NCBI GenBank assembly: GCA_027559495.1
Contig: JAMXSV010000024.1
Span: forward strand, 62,001 to 126,000
Direction: 5' to 3'
Source of the DNA: Aurifilum marmelostoma
Taxonomy: Eukaryota > Ascomycota > Sordariomycetes > Diaporthales > Cryphonectriaceae
DNA length: 64,000 bases
Below, in pieces: positions 1 to 11,192 of the stretch (its first letter is position 1; the number at the start of each line of letters is the position of its first letter). The notes under the pieces were generated by a model that saw only the letters and a list, made by a program, of their open reading frames with translations, did no database searches and was not told where the DNA came from. The translations under genes were made by a program, and so were the position numbers.

Positions 1-625
1 GGGAGCGCCGAAGACACCTGAGAATCGTTTGGCTCAACAGTCTCGGGTGTTCTTCCGTGTACATGGTGTCGGCGGCAAGTATGATAGGAAATCCATTGAC
101 GTCGTCTACCGAGAACTTGCCCATTTCTTCTTGGCCGGTAGAATGAAGATGGATTACAGCAGGTTGTGTCCAATCGAGCGTGCCGCAGACCGCTGACCCG
201 CCATGGTCTCGAAGAATATCGATATTGAGGTCCACGTTTGCCTGCACGCCAGGGACGATGGTTGGAAGATCTGTCAGCAGCGCGCTCATGCCCCATATTG
301 TTGCGGCGGATAGACCACTCAGGCCAGTGCCAGCCCCGAGTTCGAGAATAGCATAACCAGCGTCCTGTGGGTCGATTTGAGACTTATCAATGTCCAGTTT
401 ATAGAGTAGGTTTGAGAGGATGCCGGCTGAACTCCAGGTTGTGAGTGATAGACCCTCGGCTGCGCATGGGGTGTCGACGATGGAGATGGAGACCTGCTTG
501 TCTGCGGACTTTGGAACTTTGAAGGTGGACTTGTGCAGTGCCATGATTTGGTGGTTAGTCTCGCGTCTCTGGGAACTTGCTCGTTGTTTCACGATTGAAA
601 TTTGCCAGGCGATGAGTACACTCAT
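1..625 (-). CDS. EFM2-like protein-lysine methyltransferase, 3'-truncated by window edge
   Basis: Seven-beta-strand SAM-dependent methyltransferase of the METTL21/EFM family, which methylates lysines of translation factors. Visible are the SAM-binding motif I (LELGAGTGLSGLS), the aspartate of the next strand in a TDLPTIVP segment, and the family signature DTMY (DxxY form) within LAADTMYTEEHP, followed by a leucine/arginine-rich helix that runs off the window. The N-terminal block SADKQVSISIVDTPCAAEG followed by LSLTTWSSAGILSNLL is typical of the EFM2 branch. Two starts are possible: the methionine at 625 and one at 544. The stretch between them (including QRASSQRRETNHQ) looks coding, and the frame stays open upstream to about 730, so a further 5' exon may exist. 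The C-terminus is missing because of the window edge. The methyltransferase call is firm; the EFM2 assignment is inferred from pattern memory. Confidence 0.75.
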   Translation of the reverse strand, partial: MSVLIAWQISIVKQRASSQRRETNHQIMALHKSTFKVPKSADKQVSISIVDTPCAAEGLSLTTWSSAGILSNLLYKLDIDKSQIDPQDAGYAILELGAGTGLSGLSAATIWGMSALLTDLPTIVPGVQANVDLNIDILRDHGGSAVCGTLDWTQPAVIHLHSTGQEEMGKFSVDDVNGFPIILAADTMYTEEHPRLLSQTILRCLRRS

Positions 626-1532
626 GCAAAGCGGGAATTTTGACGCCGTCGCTCTGGTGCTGCCAGCTGGCGGACAGCTGGTATGCTGTTGATCTATGTC
701 AACCAACAAAATTGTATAGACTACTGAAGTATCGACTCATTCTTCCTCCCATACCATTTCAATAACCCGAATCACTCTCAGCAGATCAATACTGTTCTAG
801 AAACTTCGTTCAGGAGGCTGTGGCAGTAGCCTAAGGAGATAACACCCGGGAGCTGCTTAAGAAGGGGGGTACTCGATGACACTTGATCTCGGCAGAACAA
901 GGCTGTTGGGCCGACACGCCGAGCCAGAAGATCAGTGATTCAGCAGTGCGATTTATCGTGGTGAGAGCTGGGTGAATTGTAGTAGGCAGATCATCTATCA
1001 GCTGAGATATTGGATGGACACTGAAGACAGATCATGACACCAATCCTAATATTGTGCAGAGTATATGAACGCAATTCGAAGATGAATATGATTCCTAGGT
1101 GACGGTTCGTCGTAGCAGCTCCGGGACATAATCAGGATGGAGCATAGCGACCACTAATAATGGGATTCCAGCGCGGGATAGAAGCTCGAGACAAAGATAC
1201 TATGAACTCTAGTAAGAAATGACGAATATTATTATTATATTTAATAAGTCCTTACCTGATTTCATGATGGTAAAGGTCTGTCCTGCGTCCCAATATATGC
1301 GAGAGTCTCACAGTACGAATGTGCCTGCATGTTTTCATTACCAGTTGATGCCTGCTCACAAGGTCGTCAAATAAGTCTGAGCACAGTCGCGTGAGTTCCA
1401 CAACCAACTTCTCTGCGTTGTCGTTCTCTGTTTCTCTTTTCTTTTCTTTTCTCTTTCCTTTCTTTCTCCTTCCCCCTTCTTTTCGGTTTCCTATTTTTGT
1501 TTGCTATTGTTTTGTTCTCTGCTTTTGTCAAC
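626..1532. other. Intergenic, no supported gene
   Basis: No ORF with recognisable protein character. Stretch 1415-1505 is strongly pyrimidine-rich on the + strand (runs of TTCTTTTC type), which reads as a low-complexity tract. AT-rich patch near 1225-1250. Nothing else seen. Confidence 0.5.
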
Positions 1533-1769
1533 CTACTTGAAGCGCTCAACCCGAGCCCAGTCATCTGTGCCCAAATCATGGCGAGTTGCGAAAGACTCAA
1601 TGTTTCCAGCATACAGAGCCAGAGTCTCCTTCACCCGCCCACAGGCACCAAATTGCCGCATGCGGTGAGCATAAGCGCACCACCCACGCTCGACCTTGCG
1701 CCTCCTCTCAAACTGGTGATCTGTCTCGCAGCTGGGGCAGACATTCTTCCAGGTGGATTGCTGGCACAT
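1533..1769 (-). CDS. Possible small cysteine-containing hypothetical protein
   Basis: An open frame of 78 codons begins at a methionine-cysteine (MCQQSTWKNVCPSCETD) and carries CPSC, a later WCAY and a GACGR cysteine, followed by a helical charged tail. Small fungal proteins starting with Met-Cys and carrying spaced cysteines are common and uncharacterised; several act as zinc-binding or unknown proteins. The frame extends upstream to 1901, but that part is low-complexity and unlikely to be translated. No homologue is recognised, no intron is needed, and the downstream end sits in the pyrimidine tract. It could be chance coding, so this is a weak call. Confidence 0.3.
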   Translation of the reverse strand: MCQQSTWKNVCPSCETDHQFERRRKVERGWCAYAHRMRQFGACGRVKETLALYAGNIESFATRHDLGTDDWARVERFK

Positions 1770-2500
1770 GATTGATTCACTGTAAATGCTGAAAATGGAA
1801 GTGATATTGTTAACAATGAGACGCCAAAGAATGAAGAAAAGTGATGAGGGACTAAGATTTGATGGTGTTTGCTGGCACCTTTTCCCCCCCTGAGGGTGCA
1901 ACGGATCGATGCTATTTATCTATGTTCGGAGGTGATCTGGAGTACAATTCTATTCTTCTATCTTTGGCAAAGACTAAGTGGCTTCTTATCATTGCTCCCT
2001 TTGTGCGGGTATCTATGGAATACAAGCTTGTTGAAAAGACGTGCATCTAACAATGGATCTCTGTATCGAGCTTTGTTCTCCCTATACTTCTTCAAGCTTT
2101 GAGTACACACACGCTACCCACATGTCAAAGGAAAAGACATGCATCTGAGATAATACTGTGTTATGACGAATAGAACCTTCTCCCACTATTCAGTTCTGCA
2201 GACCATCCTGACGCTGTGATTTATCAAAGGCGGTTATCACCTAATGCATTTTTGATTCGAGTCAGCTCCTTCATGTCTTGACTCTTGTGGCTGAGAAGGA
2301 CTTGGTTAAGCGTTTAGCCTGACCCTCGGCTAATAAGTAGTAGGTACTTCCTCCAAGGTTACCCACCCACTGTAGACATCCTTTACCTGACCTTAAACCC
2401 CGCAGAACGCAGACAATGCCTTCCATTGTTTCCACATCTCTCACATTTGGCTCTCTCATGACACAGAATTCAAGCCTCGGCAACGACCACCTCATTAAGT
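1770..2500. other. Intergenic / promoter region of the 2501 gene
   Basis: AT-rich segment without a convincing ORF. It must contain the 5' leader of the oxidoreductase that starts at 2501. No clear TATA or repeat structure was found. Confidence 0.45.
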
Positions 2501-3604
2501 ATGGCTATGACTTCACGCCAACCCGTTAGGATCGCTATCATCGGCGCCGGGGTCATAGGGCCTCGCCATGCCCTAGCCGTCAAGCAAGATCCGGACGCCT
2601 CGCTTGCCTGCATTGTCGATCCTACCCCGAGCGCTATCCAGACAGCTATACGGCTGGGAACTAGGTTTTACCCCTCGGTGCAAGCCATGCTGCAGTCGAC
2701 CATGGATAAGCCAGATGCGGCCATTGTATGCTCCCCGAATGACACGCACGCCGAGCTATCCACTCAGCTCCTCTCAGCCGGTATCCATGTCCTCTGCGAG
2801 AAACCCTTGTCAACCGACAGCACCAGCGGACAGGCCCTCGTTGCACACGCCACCGCAAACAACCTACACCTCCTGACTGGGCACCACAGGCGCTTCAACC
2901 CGTACGTGGTTGCCGCAAAACGTATACTCACCAGCAAGGAGCGATCAATTGGCCTGATCACAGCCGTGTCTGGGCTGTGGACATCATACAAGCCGCAAGA
3001 GTACTTTGATGAGCCTACGGAATGGCATCGCAGCCACGAGGCGGGGGGTCCAGTCATGATCAATCTGATCCATGATGTCGACGTACTTCACTATCTTCTA
3101 GACAGCAAGGTCAAGCGCGTGGCGGCCTTTGAGGCACCGAAACGGCGTGGCTACGATGCTGAGGAGGGTGGTGCCATCATTTTACATTTCGAAAGCGGCG
3201 TGGTTGCCACCTTCGTGCTGAGCGATGCCGTGGTCAGTCCGCACTCGTTTGAGGCGGGTACCGGAGAGAACCCCATGATACCTCCGACGGGTCGAGACGC
3301 CTACCGGATCTTTGGCACGGCAGGGACGCTGAGCGTTCCGGACCTGAAGAGATCCTTCTATGGAGACAGTCAAGAGAAGTCTTGGCACAGTCAAGTCACA
3401 GAGGTCACTGAGGCTCTGGAGGGCTTGTTGTCGGACGAAGAAAGATGTAAGGTGCCATTTGAGCTCCAAATCGCCAATGTAGTAGGTGTGATTAGAGGAG
3501 AAGAACAGCCAGCATGCACTGGAGAGGACGGGCTGGCTGCTGTCAAGGTAGCTGAAGCTGTCAGGAGAGCATTGAGCACGGGAGGCGTGGTAGACGTTGA
3601 ATAA
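2501..3604 (+). CDS. Gfo/Idh/MocA-family NAD(P)-dependent oxidoreductase
   Basis: Intronless 367-aa protein. The N-terminal Rossmann fold shows GAGVIG at residues 15-20 for dinucleotide binding, and the family marker EKP at 100-102 contains the catalytic-zone lysine. A GHHRRFNP segment and the substrate-domain IHDVDVLHYL histidine/aspartate region follow. Members oxidise or reduce hydroxyls of sugars, inositols and related polyols; the substrate here cannot be read from sequence. Length matches the family (330-400 aa). ATG 2501 is chosen because it places the nucleotide-binding strand about ten residues from the start; a second ATG two codons later is possible. It stands alone, separated from the next gene by 0.8 kb. 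Confidence 0.9.
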   Translation: MAMTSRQPVRIAIIGAGVIGPRHALAVKQDPDASLACIVDPTPSAIQTAIRLGTRFYPSVQAMLQSTMDKPDAAIVCSPNDTHAELSTQLLSAGIHVLCEKPLSTDSTSGQALVAHATANNLHLLTGHHRRFNPYVVAAKRILTSKERSIGLITAVSGLWTSYKPQEYFDEPTEWHRSHEAGGPVMINLIHDVDVLHYLLDSKVKRVAAFEAPKRRGYDAEEGGAIILHFESGVVATFVLSDAVVSPHSFEAGTGENPMIPPTGRDAYRIFGTAGTLSVPDLKRSFYGDSQEKSWHSQVTEVTEALEGLLSDEERCKVPFELQIANVVGVIRGEEQPACTGEDGLAAVKVAEAVRRALSTGGVVDVE

Positions 3605-4437
3605 TTAGGTTTGGGAAGCAAATCATGAACCTTTCCTGTGTTTTACCCTCTATTATTCTGCGAGCTCGGGTGCTAATGGCCTACCGCCCACCGGGTCCAG
3701 TGTAAGATGCCCATAATGAGGGTCACTGAGAACTAGCCTTGGCCAAAGTGGTTTCTGTTGACACCATTCATTTGGCCGTTGGAGAGGCAACCCTCTAGGA
3801 CCAGACTTCTCTGGTGTAGCAAGGGACTACCCGGGGCGGGGGGGAGCATGAAAGCTATGAACGGTTTTTTAACAAGCGTTACAGTCAAGTAGTAAAATCG
3901 GATATTGTATATCAAGGTTGGAGGCTGTATTGAACACTGCAAGGGCACTCATTGGACCAGGTGCAGGGGAATGGTTTGGTCTTTTTTGCCCTTCTTTTCT
4001 CTCACCCCCCCCCTCTTGGGGGCGGGGTAATACTGTGTGCAAGGTGATTTATAGACGTGTGGGCTGTGTCTCACCTCCAGATGGCGATGCCTATATAAAG
4101 GATTCCTCTATGGGCTTTCAACCTGTGTGGCTATGACTTTTTGTTTGTAATTAAGTAATACTCAAGCATGTCGAAGCTCACAAAGGAGTATTGTTGAGCT
4201 ATGAGGACAGGAGGGGTAGAAGTTGGGCCTACAGATAGTGCAGCAGGGATCAACGGCCCGTGCTCAAGTAAGTACTCAGGTACTGTACGAAAGGCCAGGG
4301 GTAGGCCCACCTGCCTCTAGTGGGTGCCCAGCCTTCTGCGATTTGTTTACATTGTGCCGTAATTACATCACATCCCGCAGCACTCGGCCTCAGCATGCCG
4401 TCAATATTTACATTGCCACAAGTGTATTGAGACCGTC
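3605..4437. other. Intergenic
   Basis: Contains C-rich and G-rich runs (3835-3845, 4001-4025) and a TATATAAA-like motif near 4091, but the nearest downstream ATG of a real gene is about 340 bp away, so its role as TATA box is doubtful. No ORF with protein character. Confidence 0.4.
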
Positions 4438-6846
4438 ATGGCTGCCCCCCATGGCCAAGGCACCCTTGCGCCTCGCGCCGGACCAGCGCGTGTGCCGGTA
4501 GCAAACAACGGCCTAATCACTTCCCAGTCCCAATCCAGCTCAACAGTTCCCAACGTTACACTCTTCCTGAAGAATTTACGCCTTCTGGACCTCGACCTCC
4601 TACCTGACTGGCCTGACATCGACGCTTCGACATTTGCCTCATCCAAGGATGCTGCGCAGGGTCAAAAGAAGAGGATACAGTGCGTCGAGTGGGCCTTGTA
4701 CCAACTGTTCGTCCTCTGGGATGCGGACGAGGCCAGAAATGTTTGTCTGCATGCCTGAAAGAGTGACTTTTCGCCTGCTAATGTTTCTTGACCCCAGAAA
4801 TTGAAGCCGTTCTTCCCACCGCTCGATCAGCTCCAGTCCACGAACCTCCGGGCCGCCCTGCTGCGATCCCTCGAACGACTCAAGAAGACTGGCATCTTGG
4901 GCCGAGATGCCATCCTGCGAAAGACAATGTTGGATGAATGCAAGGGCGAGAGGCTGGAGGAGGTCCTCGCCGTACTCTCCTCTGCTGTCTTGAAGAAGGT
5001 GACTGGCGGACAGAATCTCAACAGCAATACACATCCCGCCATCGCCCATTCGCTGGCTTTAGAGAATCGTGGTTTGAGGAAGGAGAGGGCCGAGCTCGAC
5101 ATCCTGATACTGGTGCACAAGGTATCCTTAAGACGAAAGCTGGATCAGCATGCAGCCTCCCGCATACAATACAAGAGGCTGGCAAGCCTGCTTGACATGA
5201 AAGAGCAAAGCATCTCGGACCGGCGAAACTCTGTTCGAGGCAAGTCTCACGTCGCAAACGTTGCAAGAGAAGACGAATCAGGAAACAGTTGCTCTGTGAG
5301 GACCAGCTGGGCGGGTGATGAACAATGGCAAGAGGCTCTATTGTCCGGAGATTCGAGTACGTACAGGGACGACTTCTTGAAGATACCTTTCGACCGCGTC
5401 TGGGGATGCACACGGTCGAATCGCCTCCAGGAGCTTGACAGTCAGGGTGGCCGGCTGGTTGACCAGCTTGACAACCGGGTGCGCGCTCAACAAGAAAGAC
5501 TGGAACGGTGGCAAAAGCTTAGGGGCGACATGTTCGGCCACGAGACCGACCACTTCATGAGTGAGGATCTCAGGCTTGATCATCAACAGGGCATAGACCT
5601 TGCATTTGGTTTGCATGAATCTCTTCAGCTCGGCCAGATGGGTCCCCGAAAGCTGGCAACCAGCAAGGCGCCCAGAGTCAGCCACGAATATAGCAGCTTC
5701 CTCCAAGGCATAGAGACAGAACTGTCAAGTCCTGCCAAGAGACCAGACTTGAATGAACGCTGGCAGCTCGCGAGAATACCTGCGCAAAGGAGCTCGGAAC
5801 CCAGCAGCCAGGAAGGGATAGACGAGCCTGTCTCCGAGCTTAGTGAGCTCGAAGACGAGCCACTGAGCTTTCCATCACGAGAAACACTGAAAGGATCTGA
5901 TGATGCGAGCGTGGCTTTGGCGCAATCTGAAAGGCCGTTGGGGCCAAGATTGCCTCAGCCCCTATCTAGCATACATAAACTCCAGCCAAAGTCTCGGTCG
6001 ACCGAGATATCTCCTACAGGGTCTCCAGTGCCTCGACCAGCCCCTGAGCTGGACGCACTGCCTCGTCGCGCCTCACCAGTGCGTCAAACGCAACACCCGT
6101 TGCCATCCCCCACACGTTCACCGATAAGAAGCATCCTGCCTTCTCTATCTTCGCCCGAAACTTGCAACTCACCGCCCCGCCGTATACAATCACCCGAAGA
6201 GCTGCCACCCTGTCCCGCACAGCAGCAGGCAGACCAGATCTTGGAGTTTATGAGTGCCGCCTCGCCCTCGCCTGCCAGACAGCCCAGGCCACGGCATACA
6301 TTGTCCCTCGCAGAGCGTACCCGCCTATCGCTAGTTCGCCTGGAAAGCGCTGGGCTGGAAGATGAAGATGACCCAGACAATCACCCATCAACACGCCCGA
6401 GCAGACGGACGACTGCTACTTCCAGGTCGCCGACGAAAGCAAAGCCGGTTACGCCTATCACCATCCCCGAGGACGCAGTGCCATCCCCACTAGTAGGAAC
6501 TCCGGAAACCGTGACTGCAGAGGAGAACGACCTTGTTGCGCGCACACGCAGATCGATGGCTAATTTTGAAGCGGCCGAATCGAGAGCGCGGCTCGAACGT
6601 CAACGTTCAGAGAAGCGTGCGGCCAGGCAGAGGACTGGGTCAATCGCCCGGCAGAATTATTTCGAACCGGTGGATGAGAATGACAGTGCGCCGAGGGCAA
6701 GCAACTCCACGGTCATGCTGGAGGACTTAATAGCAAAGGAAGCGAATTCAGCTGGCGCGGATTACGAGTCCATCTTCAAGAGTCGGCCCAAGATCAAGAC
6801 AAGCCCACCGTCGACGCCTGTCCGAGGCCCTATCGAGCGCGAATGA
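4438..6846 (+). CDS. HAUS augmin-like complex subunit 6 (HAUS6/Dgt6 family)
   Basis: Two exons, 4438-4740 and 4798-6846, give 783 aa. The 57-nt intron has GTTTGT donor, CTAAT branch and CCCCAG acceptor, and removing it joins DEARN to KLKPFFPPL. The first ~250 residues match the HAUS6 N-terminal domain: NLRLLDLDLLPDWPDI, CVEWALYQLFVLWD, FFPPLDQLQSTNLRAALLR and KTMLDECKGERLEEVLAVLS. Augmin recruits gamma-tubulin to existing microtubules for branching nucleation in the spindle. The C-terminal half is Ser/Pro/Arg-rich and probably disordered, with SPTRSPIRSILPSLSSP-type blocks that could be kinase-regulated. Members of this family in Pezizomycotina have the same layout. Single gene, no operon-like context. 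Confidence 0.88.
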
Positions 6847-6925
6847 TGAATCTTACGAAGAGACCTGTATTTAATTCGCAACAATGCACCCTTTATTATG
6901 GTTGACTTGTGCCCAATTCTGTCTC

Positions 6926-6946
6926 TTTTTTTTAAAAAAAAAAAAA
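6926..6946. repeat. T8-A13 homopolymer palindrome
   Basis: Eight T directly followed by thirteen A; self-complementary, about 80 bp after the HAUS6 stop. Confidence 0.85.
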
Positions 6947-7049
6947 TTGACTGCGTGACACAAGAGACGACCTCACATATCATGGACGGCGGCATCAAAA
7001 GCGCTACATTAAGATAGGTCTGCAATTTTGCGCAGAGATGCCGACTCAC

Positions 7050-7075
7050 TTTTTTTTTTAAAAAAAAAAAAAAAA
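7050..7075. repeat. T10-A16 homopolymer palindrome
   Basis: Ten T directly followed by sixteen A, the second such palindrome, 103 bp after the first one ends. Confidence 0.85.
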
Positions 7076-7630
7076 GAAAAAACCATTTTGGAAAAGGAAG
7101 GAGAAAGAAAAAAAGGAAATAACCAGAACCATTGCAGTATATAGTAGACGCTTTCTGCATGCTAATCCATGTAGTAGCTAGTCTCGCAAAACCCTTCACC
7201 TCCACGACCCAGTCAGCGGCCCCATGCCATCTGCAATATTCTGCAGTGGGTTAGCAGGGGCAAAGGGGGGGGGGGCGGTCTGCCAACCGGACCAGACGGA
7301 ACCTCTGGGCCCATGCCCACATGTCCCGCCGTTCTCGTTGGCCGGTTCAGAAAGAACACTAAGTACTCTGGTACTCTCTGGCTGTCTGGTATACAATGTC
7401 TGTACGCATCCGTAGATCCGCTTTCCGAGGGCTTGCACCGTCCAGCGGTAGCGGGGGCGTCGGTCTCGGCGAAACTGTCGAAGGGTCTCCTCACCTGCCG
7501 ACGACATCTCGCTCGCCAAAGTATGAGCACTACTGCCGGTGCTTTTGTTGTGTGCGCCCACAATTTTCTCATCGCTTATTGTGTTTTCCTTCTCCATCTT
7601 TAGCACCTCCTTCGCATGACATGAGACGTC

Positions 7631-9152
7631 ATGGACGCGACGTCGCCAACACCATCCCACCACTCCCACCAATCCCACCAGTCTCAGTTGTCCCAGCTAT
7701 CCGGGACATCAGCAGGCTCAGGGAGGAGTTCCGTGCGCGAGCCGACGTGCGTTCTCTGCTATATGATCTTGTGCAAGTGTGTTGAGTGTTGATCAGCGGT
7801 AACAGCGGCTCCACGATCCCAGATGCGCTCTCGGTCGAGGAATACGGCAGGCTGTATAATGCATACAGGGAGGGAAGTGAGTTCATGGTCCACCAATTGT
7901 CATGTGATTTTCTTCATCCATGACTGGCTGTCAGTCGCTAATTTTTGTTGTAATCCGCCCGAAAAGAGTATTTTTTACCCAACGACGGGGTGCGCATTGC
8001 CCCTCTCCAGACAGGACGGTGAGACATGAACTGACACATCAAGTGCAGGATGAACAAGATCGTCTAGGTGCGACATTCCGTCACTAGAATCTATGATCAT
8101 GTGTGGACCGCCTGAAAGCTAAATCTTCTCCTCGTCAGATCTTCAGCACCACTGGTGGAAGCTCCTCCTGGGCAACAGGCTCTACATCGCGCCGATCAAA
8201 AGGCCCGTGGATGCCCTAGACATTGGAACAGGAACAGGTATCTGGGCCATCGACTTTGCGAGGCAAAATCCACAAACCAACGTCATCGGGACGGATCTAA
8301 GTCTTATTCAACCAAAGGATGGGATTCCCTCGAACTGTACCTTCGAGCGAGAGGACAGCGAGGAGCAGTGGGTTTTTGACAAGCAGTTTGATTATATTCA
8401 CTGGCGCCTGATGCTCACTTGCTTCAACGACTTCAAGAGCATGATCGCCAGGGTCTTTGAGCATCTGAAACCCGGGGGATGTAAGTTCGCACGCGGCTGT
8501 GTGGCTCTCCCTGAGGTATCGCGCCGCTCGAGCTAACGGGAGGTTCTCCAGGGGCTGAGTTCCACGAGAGTGTCTTCGAGTTGATCCCATCAGATGGGGC
8601 GGCGGCGGAGGTCCTCAACCGATCGGCACTACTACAGTCCTTCCAGTACTCCCTTCAGGCGGGCTATATGATGGGGAGGAATTTCAATGCAGCAAAGATG
8701 TTCAAGACCTGGATGATCGAGGCCGGCTTTGTCGATGTTGTCGAGAAGCAATTCTTATCTCCCGTTAATGGGTGGCCAGTTGACCCCAAAGACCAGAAGA
8801 TCGGAAAGTGGTGTACGTCTCTCCTCATGGCATCAAGTCCCCACTTCCACACCGCAACGCTGCCAAAGAGACCATACTGATCACGGTTCACAGACTGTCT
8901 CAACATGCTCAAGTTCCCAGGGAGTATCACCAAGCTGCTCCAGACCGCCGGGCTGCCCCTTGAGGAAATTCCCTCGTTTCAACAACGAATACGTGAGGAC
9001 GTCACATCAAAACATATGCGTGTCTACCACCCTCGTCAGTTACACACCCTAAAGCTTCTTCAACCGCCTTCATCTTCGTTCTCGAGCTCACAGTCTTTAC
9101 CTTCTTAGTGTATGTTATTTATGGGCGAAAACCGGCTCATTGTATCAGTTGA
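7631..9152 (+). CDS. LaeA-like SAM-dependent methyltransferase (TAM/UbiE-type), eight exons
   Basis: Exons 7631-7746, 7797-7876, 7967-7989, 8049-8067, 8139-8480, 8552-8812, 8894-9034 and 9109-9152 sum to 1026 nt (341 aa). Every junction restores the family's conserved order: EEYGRLYNAYREG + KYFLPNDG + DEQDRL + DLQHHWW, then SAM motif DIGTGTG (107-113), FDYIHWRLML, FEHLKPGGWAEFHE, and the C-terminal YVIYGRKPAH. This family includes LaeA and many fungal enzymes acting in or on secondary metabolism; the substrate is unknown. The N-terminus is Ser/His/Gln-rich. Exons 3 and 4 are microexons of 23 and 19 nt, which automated callers often miss. Start 7631 is the only in-frame ATG before the first intron. 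A weak point is the last donor (GTCAGT). Confidence 0.87.
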
Positions 9153-9781
9153 GGTTCTCAATCCGGGGCAACAGTTGCCAGCTGTCATCGCAGATCACGG
9201 TGAAGTGAATGATGCCGCGGCCATGATTATGATATCATCATCTTCAAGGTATGCACAAAACCAACAGGTTCATGATAGATTAGACAGTCAAATATCTTGG
9301 ATCATAGACTGATGCATGGTACCCTAGGGTAATAAGGGTCCTGTACAGATTACACACATAGGATAACCATTTACGTTCGCTACAGCTAGAACGACGGGAT
9401 AGAAAGAGGACTGGCGAGGACATCTGCATCAGTGTCTCTATCATATACCTCAAATGCAAACCCGCCAACAACAATCGCCAAACCCCGCTGTGAATGTGAT
9501 GCTCAAGTGTACCCTGGATCTCGGCGCTCGCTGCATGGAGAAACATGAGCATTGCCGGAGGATGCGAACGCTGGACTCGTCCGTTTTGAGCTTTGCGGGC
9601 GCATAAATGACCGTTCTCCGATCTATATGTATTTTAAGGCTCTATGTATCTGTTTGTGTATGTAGTGTCTTTTAGGAGATTTCCTCGATTAGGAGGTTTT
9701 GCCGCCCCACCAATGAACATAGCACCCTGAAAACTGGCAAGGCGTGCCATTGTAATATTACAGTTTTGGACGTTCCGGCAT
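9153..9781. other. Intergenic between convergent genes
   Basis: 3' flanks of the methyltransferase (+) and bS21m (-). No supported ORF, no repeat. Confidence 0.5.
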
Positions 9782-10534
9782 TTACCAGCCCTGCTTGGCC
9801 AGAACCCTCACTCGGGAACAGGTTGCCTTAAAGCCCTCCTTAAACCTCGCTCGCCACCTCTCCCTTCTAAGCCTCTTTCTCTTGAGCCCGCCCCGTTCAT
9901 GAAACCGCTGCTTCGTCTGGTCGGCACGCACACGGTTGATCGAACACTTCATGTTGAGTATGGCGAGGCCCCTCGCGACGTCAATGCCATTTTGTAGCTC
10001 CACTGTGCGCCCGATTACCGGTCGCAGTCGATATTTGACATCCGCCGGCCTTTCGTGGCCCAACATCTGCCGGCTGTTCAGGAGGTCCTCAACAGTCGGA
10101 GAGGAGTAGGAAGAGAGGCCGAGACCGTCCATATTACTGTCGACGACACTCTGGGAGGAGCGGGGGAGGGCCCCTGTATTTGATCGCGGGGCAACCCAGG
10201 GGTTGAGGAGGGAGGCGCCCGGGGATGCTGAGGAGGCGGGGCTAGAGTCGAAAATGGAGCGGCTGGCTGGCCCTGAAGCTCGATTTTGCTGCTGCTTCTG
10301 CTGCTGTTCATGTTGTCTCATGTAGGACGCCATGTTGGCCATGGAGGAGGTCTGATTCGGCGGCGGGGCAGGCGCGTCTGCTTCTTGGGATCGCTGCGCG
10401 GTGGCTGAGAAGAATCGATGGGATGCATGACGGCAGATCGAGGGCGGCGTCGATGTTGGCAACGCAGTCGAGGTGGCCCATCGCGAGGCGGCGCGTCCCA
10501 CTAGGACTGCGGTCTGATATGATCGCAGGTCCAT
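9782..10534 (-). CDS. MRP21: Mitochondrial ribosomal protein bS21m (Mrp21 family)
   Basis: Intronless 250-aa protein. The last ~85 residues are the bS21 domain: RPVIGRTVELQNGIDVARGLA, a short loop, then the basic helix GGLKRKRLRRERWRARFKEGF and a final tryptophan. It belongs to the small subunit of the mitoribosome. The N-terminus (MDLRSYQTAVLVGRAASRW) is an Arg-containing amphipathic presequence fit for import, followed by a Ser/Pro/Gln-rich linker with QQQ runs from a CTG-type repeat near 10290-10312. ATG 10534 is chosen because it opens the presequence; the frame continues open to 10624, but the extra 30 residues look like leader. Head-to-head with the RBM25-like gene at 11193. Confidence 0.9.
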   Translation of the reverse strand: MDLRSYQTAVLVGRAASRWATSTALPTSTPPSICRHASHRFFSATAQRSQEADAPAPPPNQTSSMANMASYMRQHEQQQKQQQNRASGPASRSIFDSSPASSASPGASLLNPWVAPRSNTGALPRSSQSVVDSNMDGLGLSSYSSPTVEDLLNSRQMLGHERPADVKYRLRPVIGRTVELQNGIDVARGLAILNMKCSINRVRADQTKQRFHERGGLKRKRLRRERWRARFKEGFKATCSRVRVLAKQGW

Positions 10535-11192
10535 CTTCTGCTGATCGAGTAAGTATGAGTGTGGCTGTCGCTGACAGGTGATATCTGGCGTCGTACGCAC
10601 AGTACAGATGTCCTCCGTAACCAATGGCCCGCATTCAAAGTCTGACGCAGCGACGTTGAGGTGGTGGTGGAGATCGCGATGTCGATACGGGAACAGTAGG
10701 GAAGGAGCTTGAGGTGCTAATATTTCCAGCTAACAACTTTTTGCCCGTGTGTGGACATATACGCACTAGTTTTATGCACACTACCCCGCGTGACTGAACT
10801 ATCAAGGCCCCTCCCCTCCTGGTCCGAGGCCCCTAAGCGTCTGTGTAGCCTGCTGTAGGCGCTCAAACTATGGTATTACAGGGGGTCCCCTGAGCCGCAT
10901 GGGGCCTGGTCCCATTCTTCCAAAAAGTCCACAGCGGCGGCGGCGCAACAACAAACTTCGACCTTGCCTTGCCTCTGCTACTGCCAGCCGCACACTCTTC
11001 GAACCAGATCACACCTCGAATCTGTCCTCTCATTTCGAGAACATATCCAGCACATTCCGAACATCTCTGTGTGGCAATCTAAGCCTCACGCGGCGATCAT
11101 TAACGTCGCGCAGAACGACTTGAACGTGGCCCGGATCTCAGATCAAGGTGAAGAAGAACCCAGGCAGGCAAGGGACTCAGCGCAGCGCAACC
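10535..11192. promoter_or_regulatory. Divergent intergenic region of bS21m and the RBM25-like gene
   Basis: 658 bp between two oppositely directed housekeeping genes, so it must hold both promoters. No clear TATA box was seen. Confidence 0.5.

Larger units (their letters stand above)
6847..7630. other. Intergenic with two T/A palindromes and a G run
   Basis: 3' region of HAUS6 and 5' region of the methyltransferase. Holds T8A13 at 6926-6946 and T10A16 at 7050-7075, then a G11 run at 7265-7275. Short frames that cross this stretch have no protein character. Confidence 0.6.
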
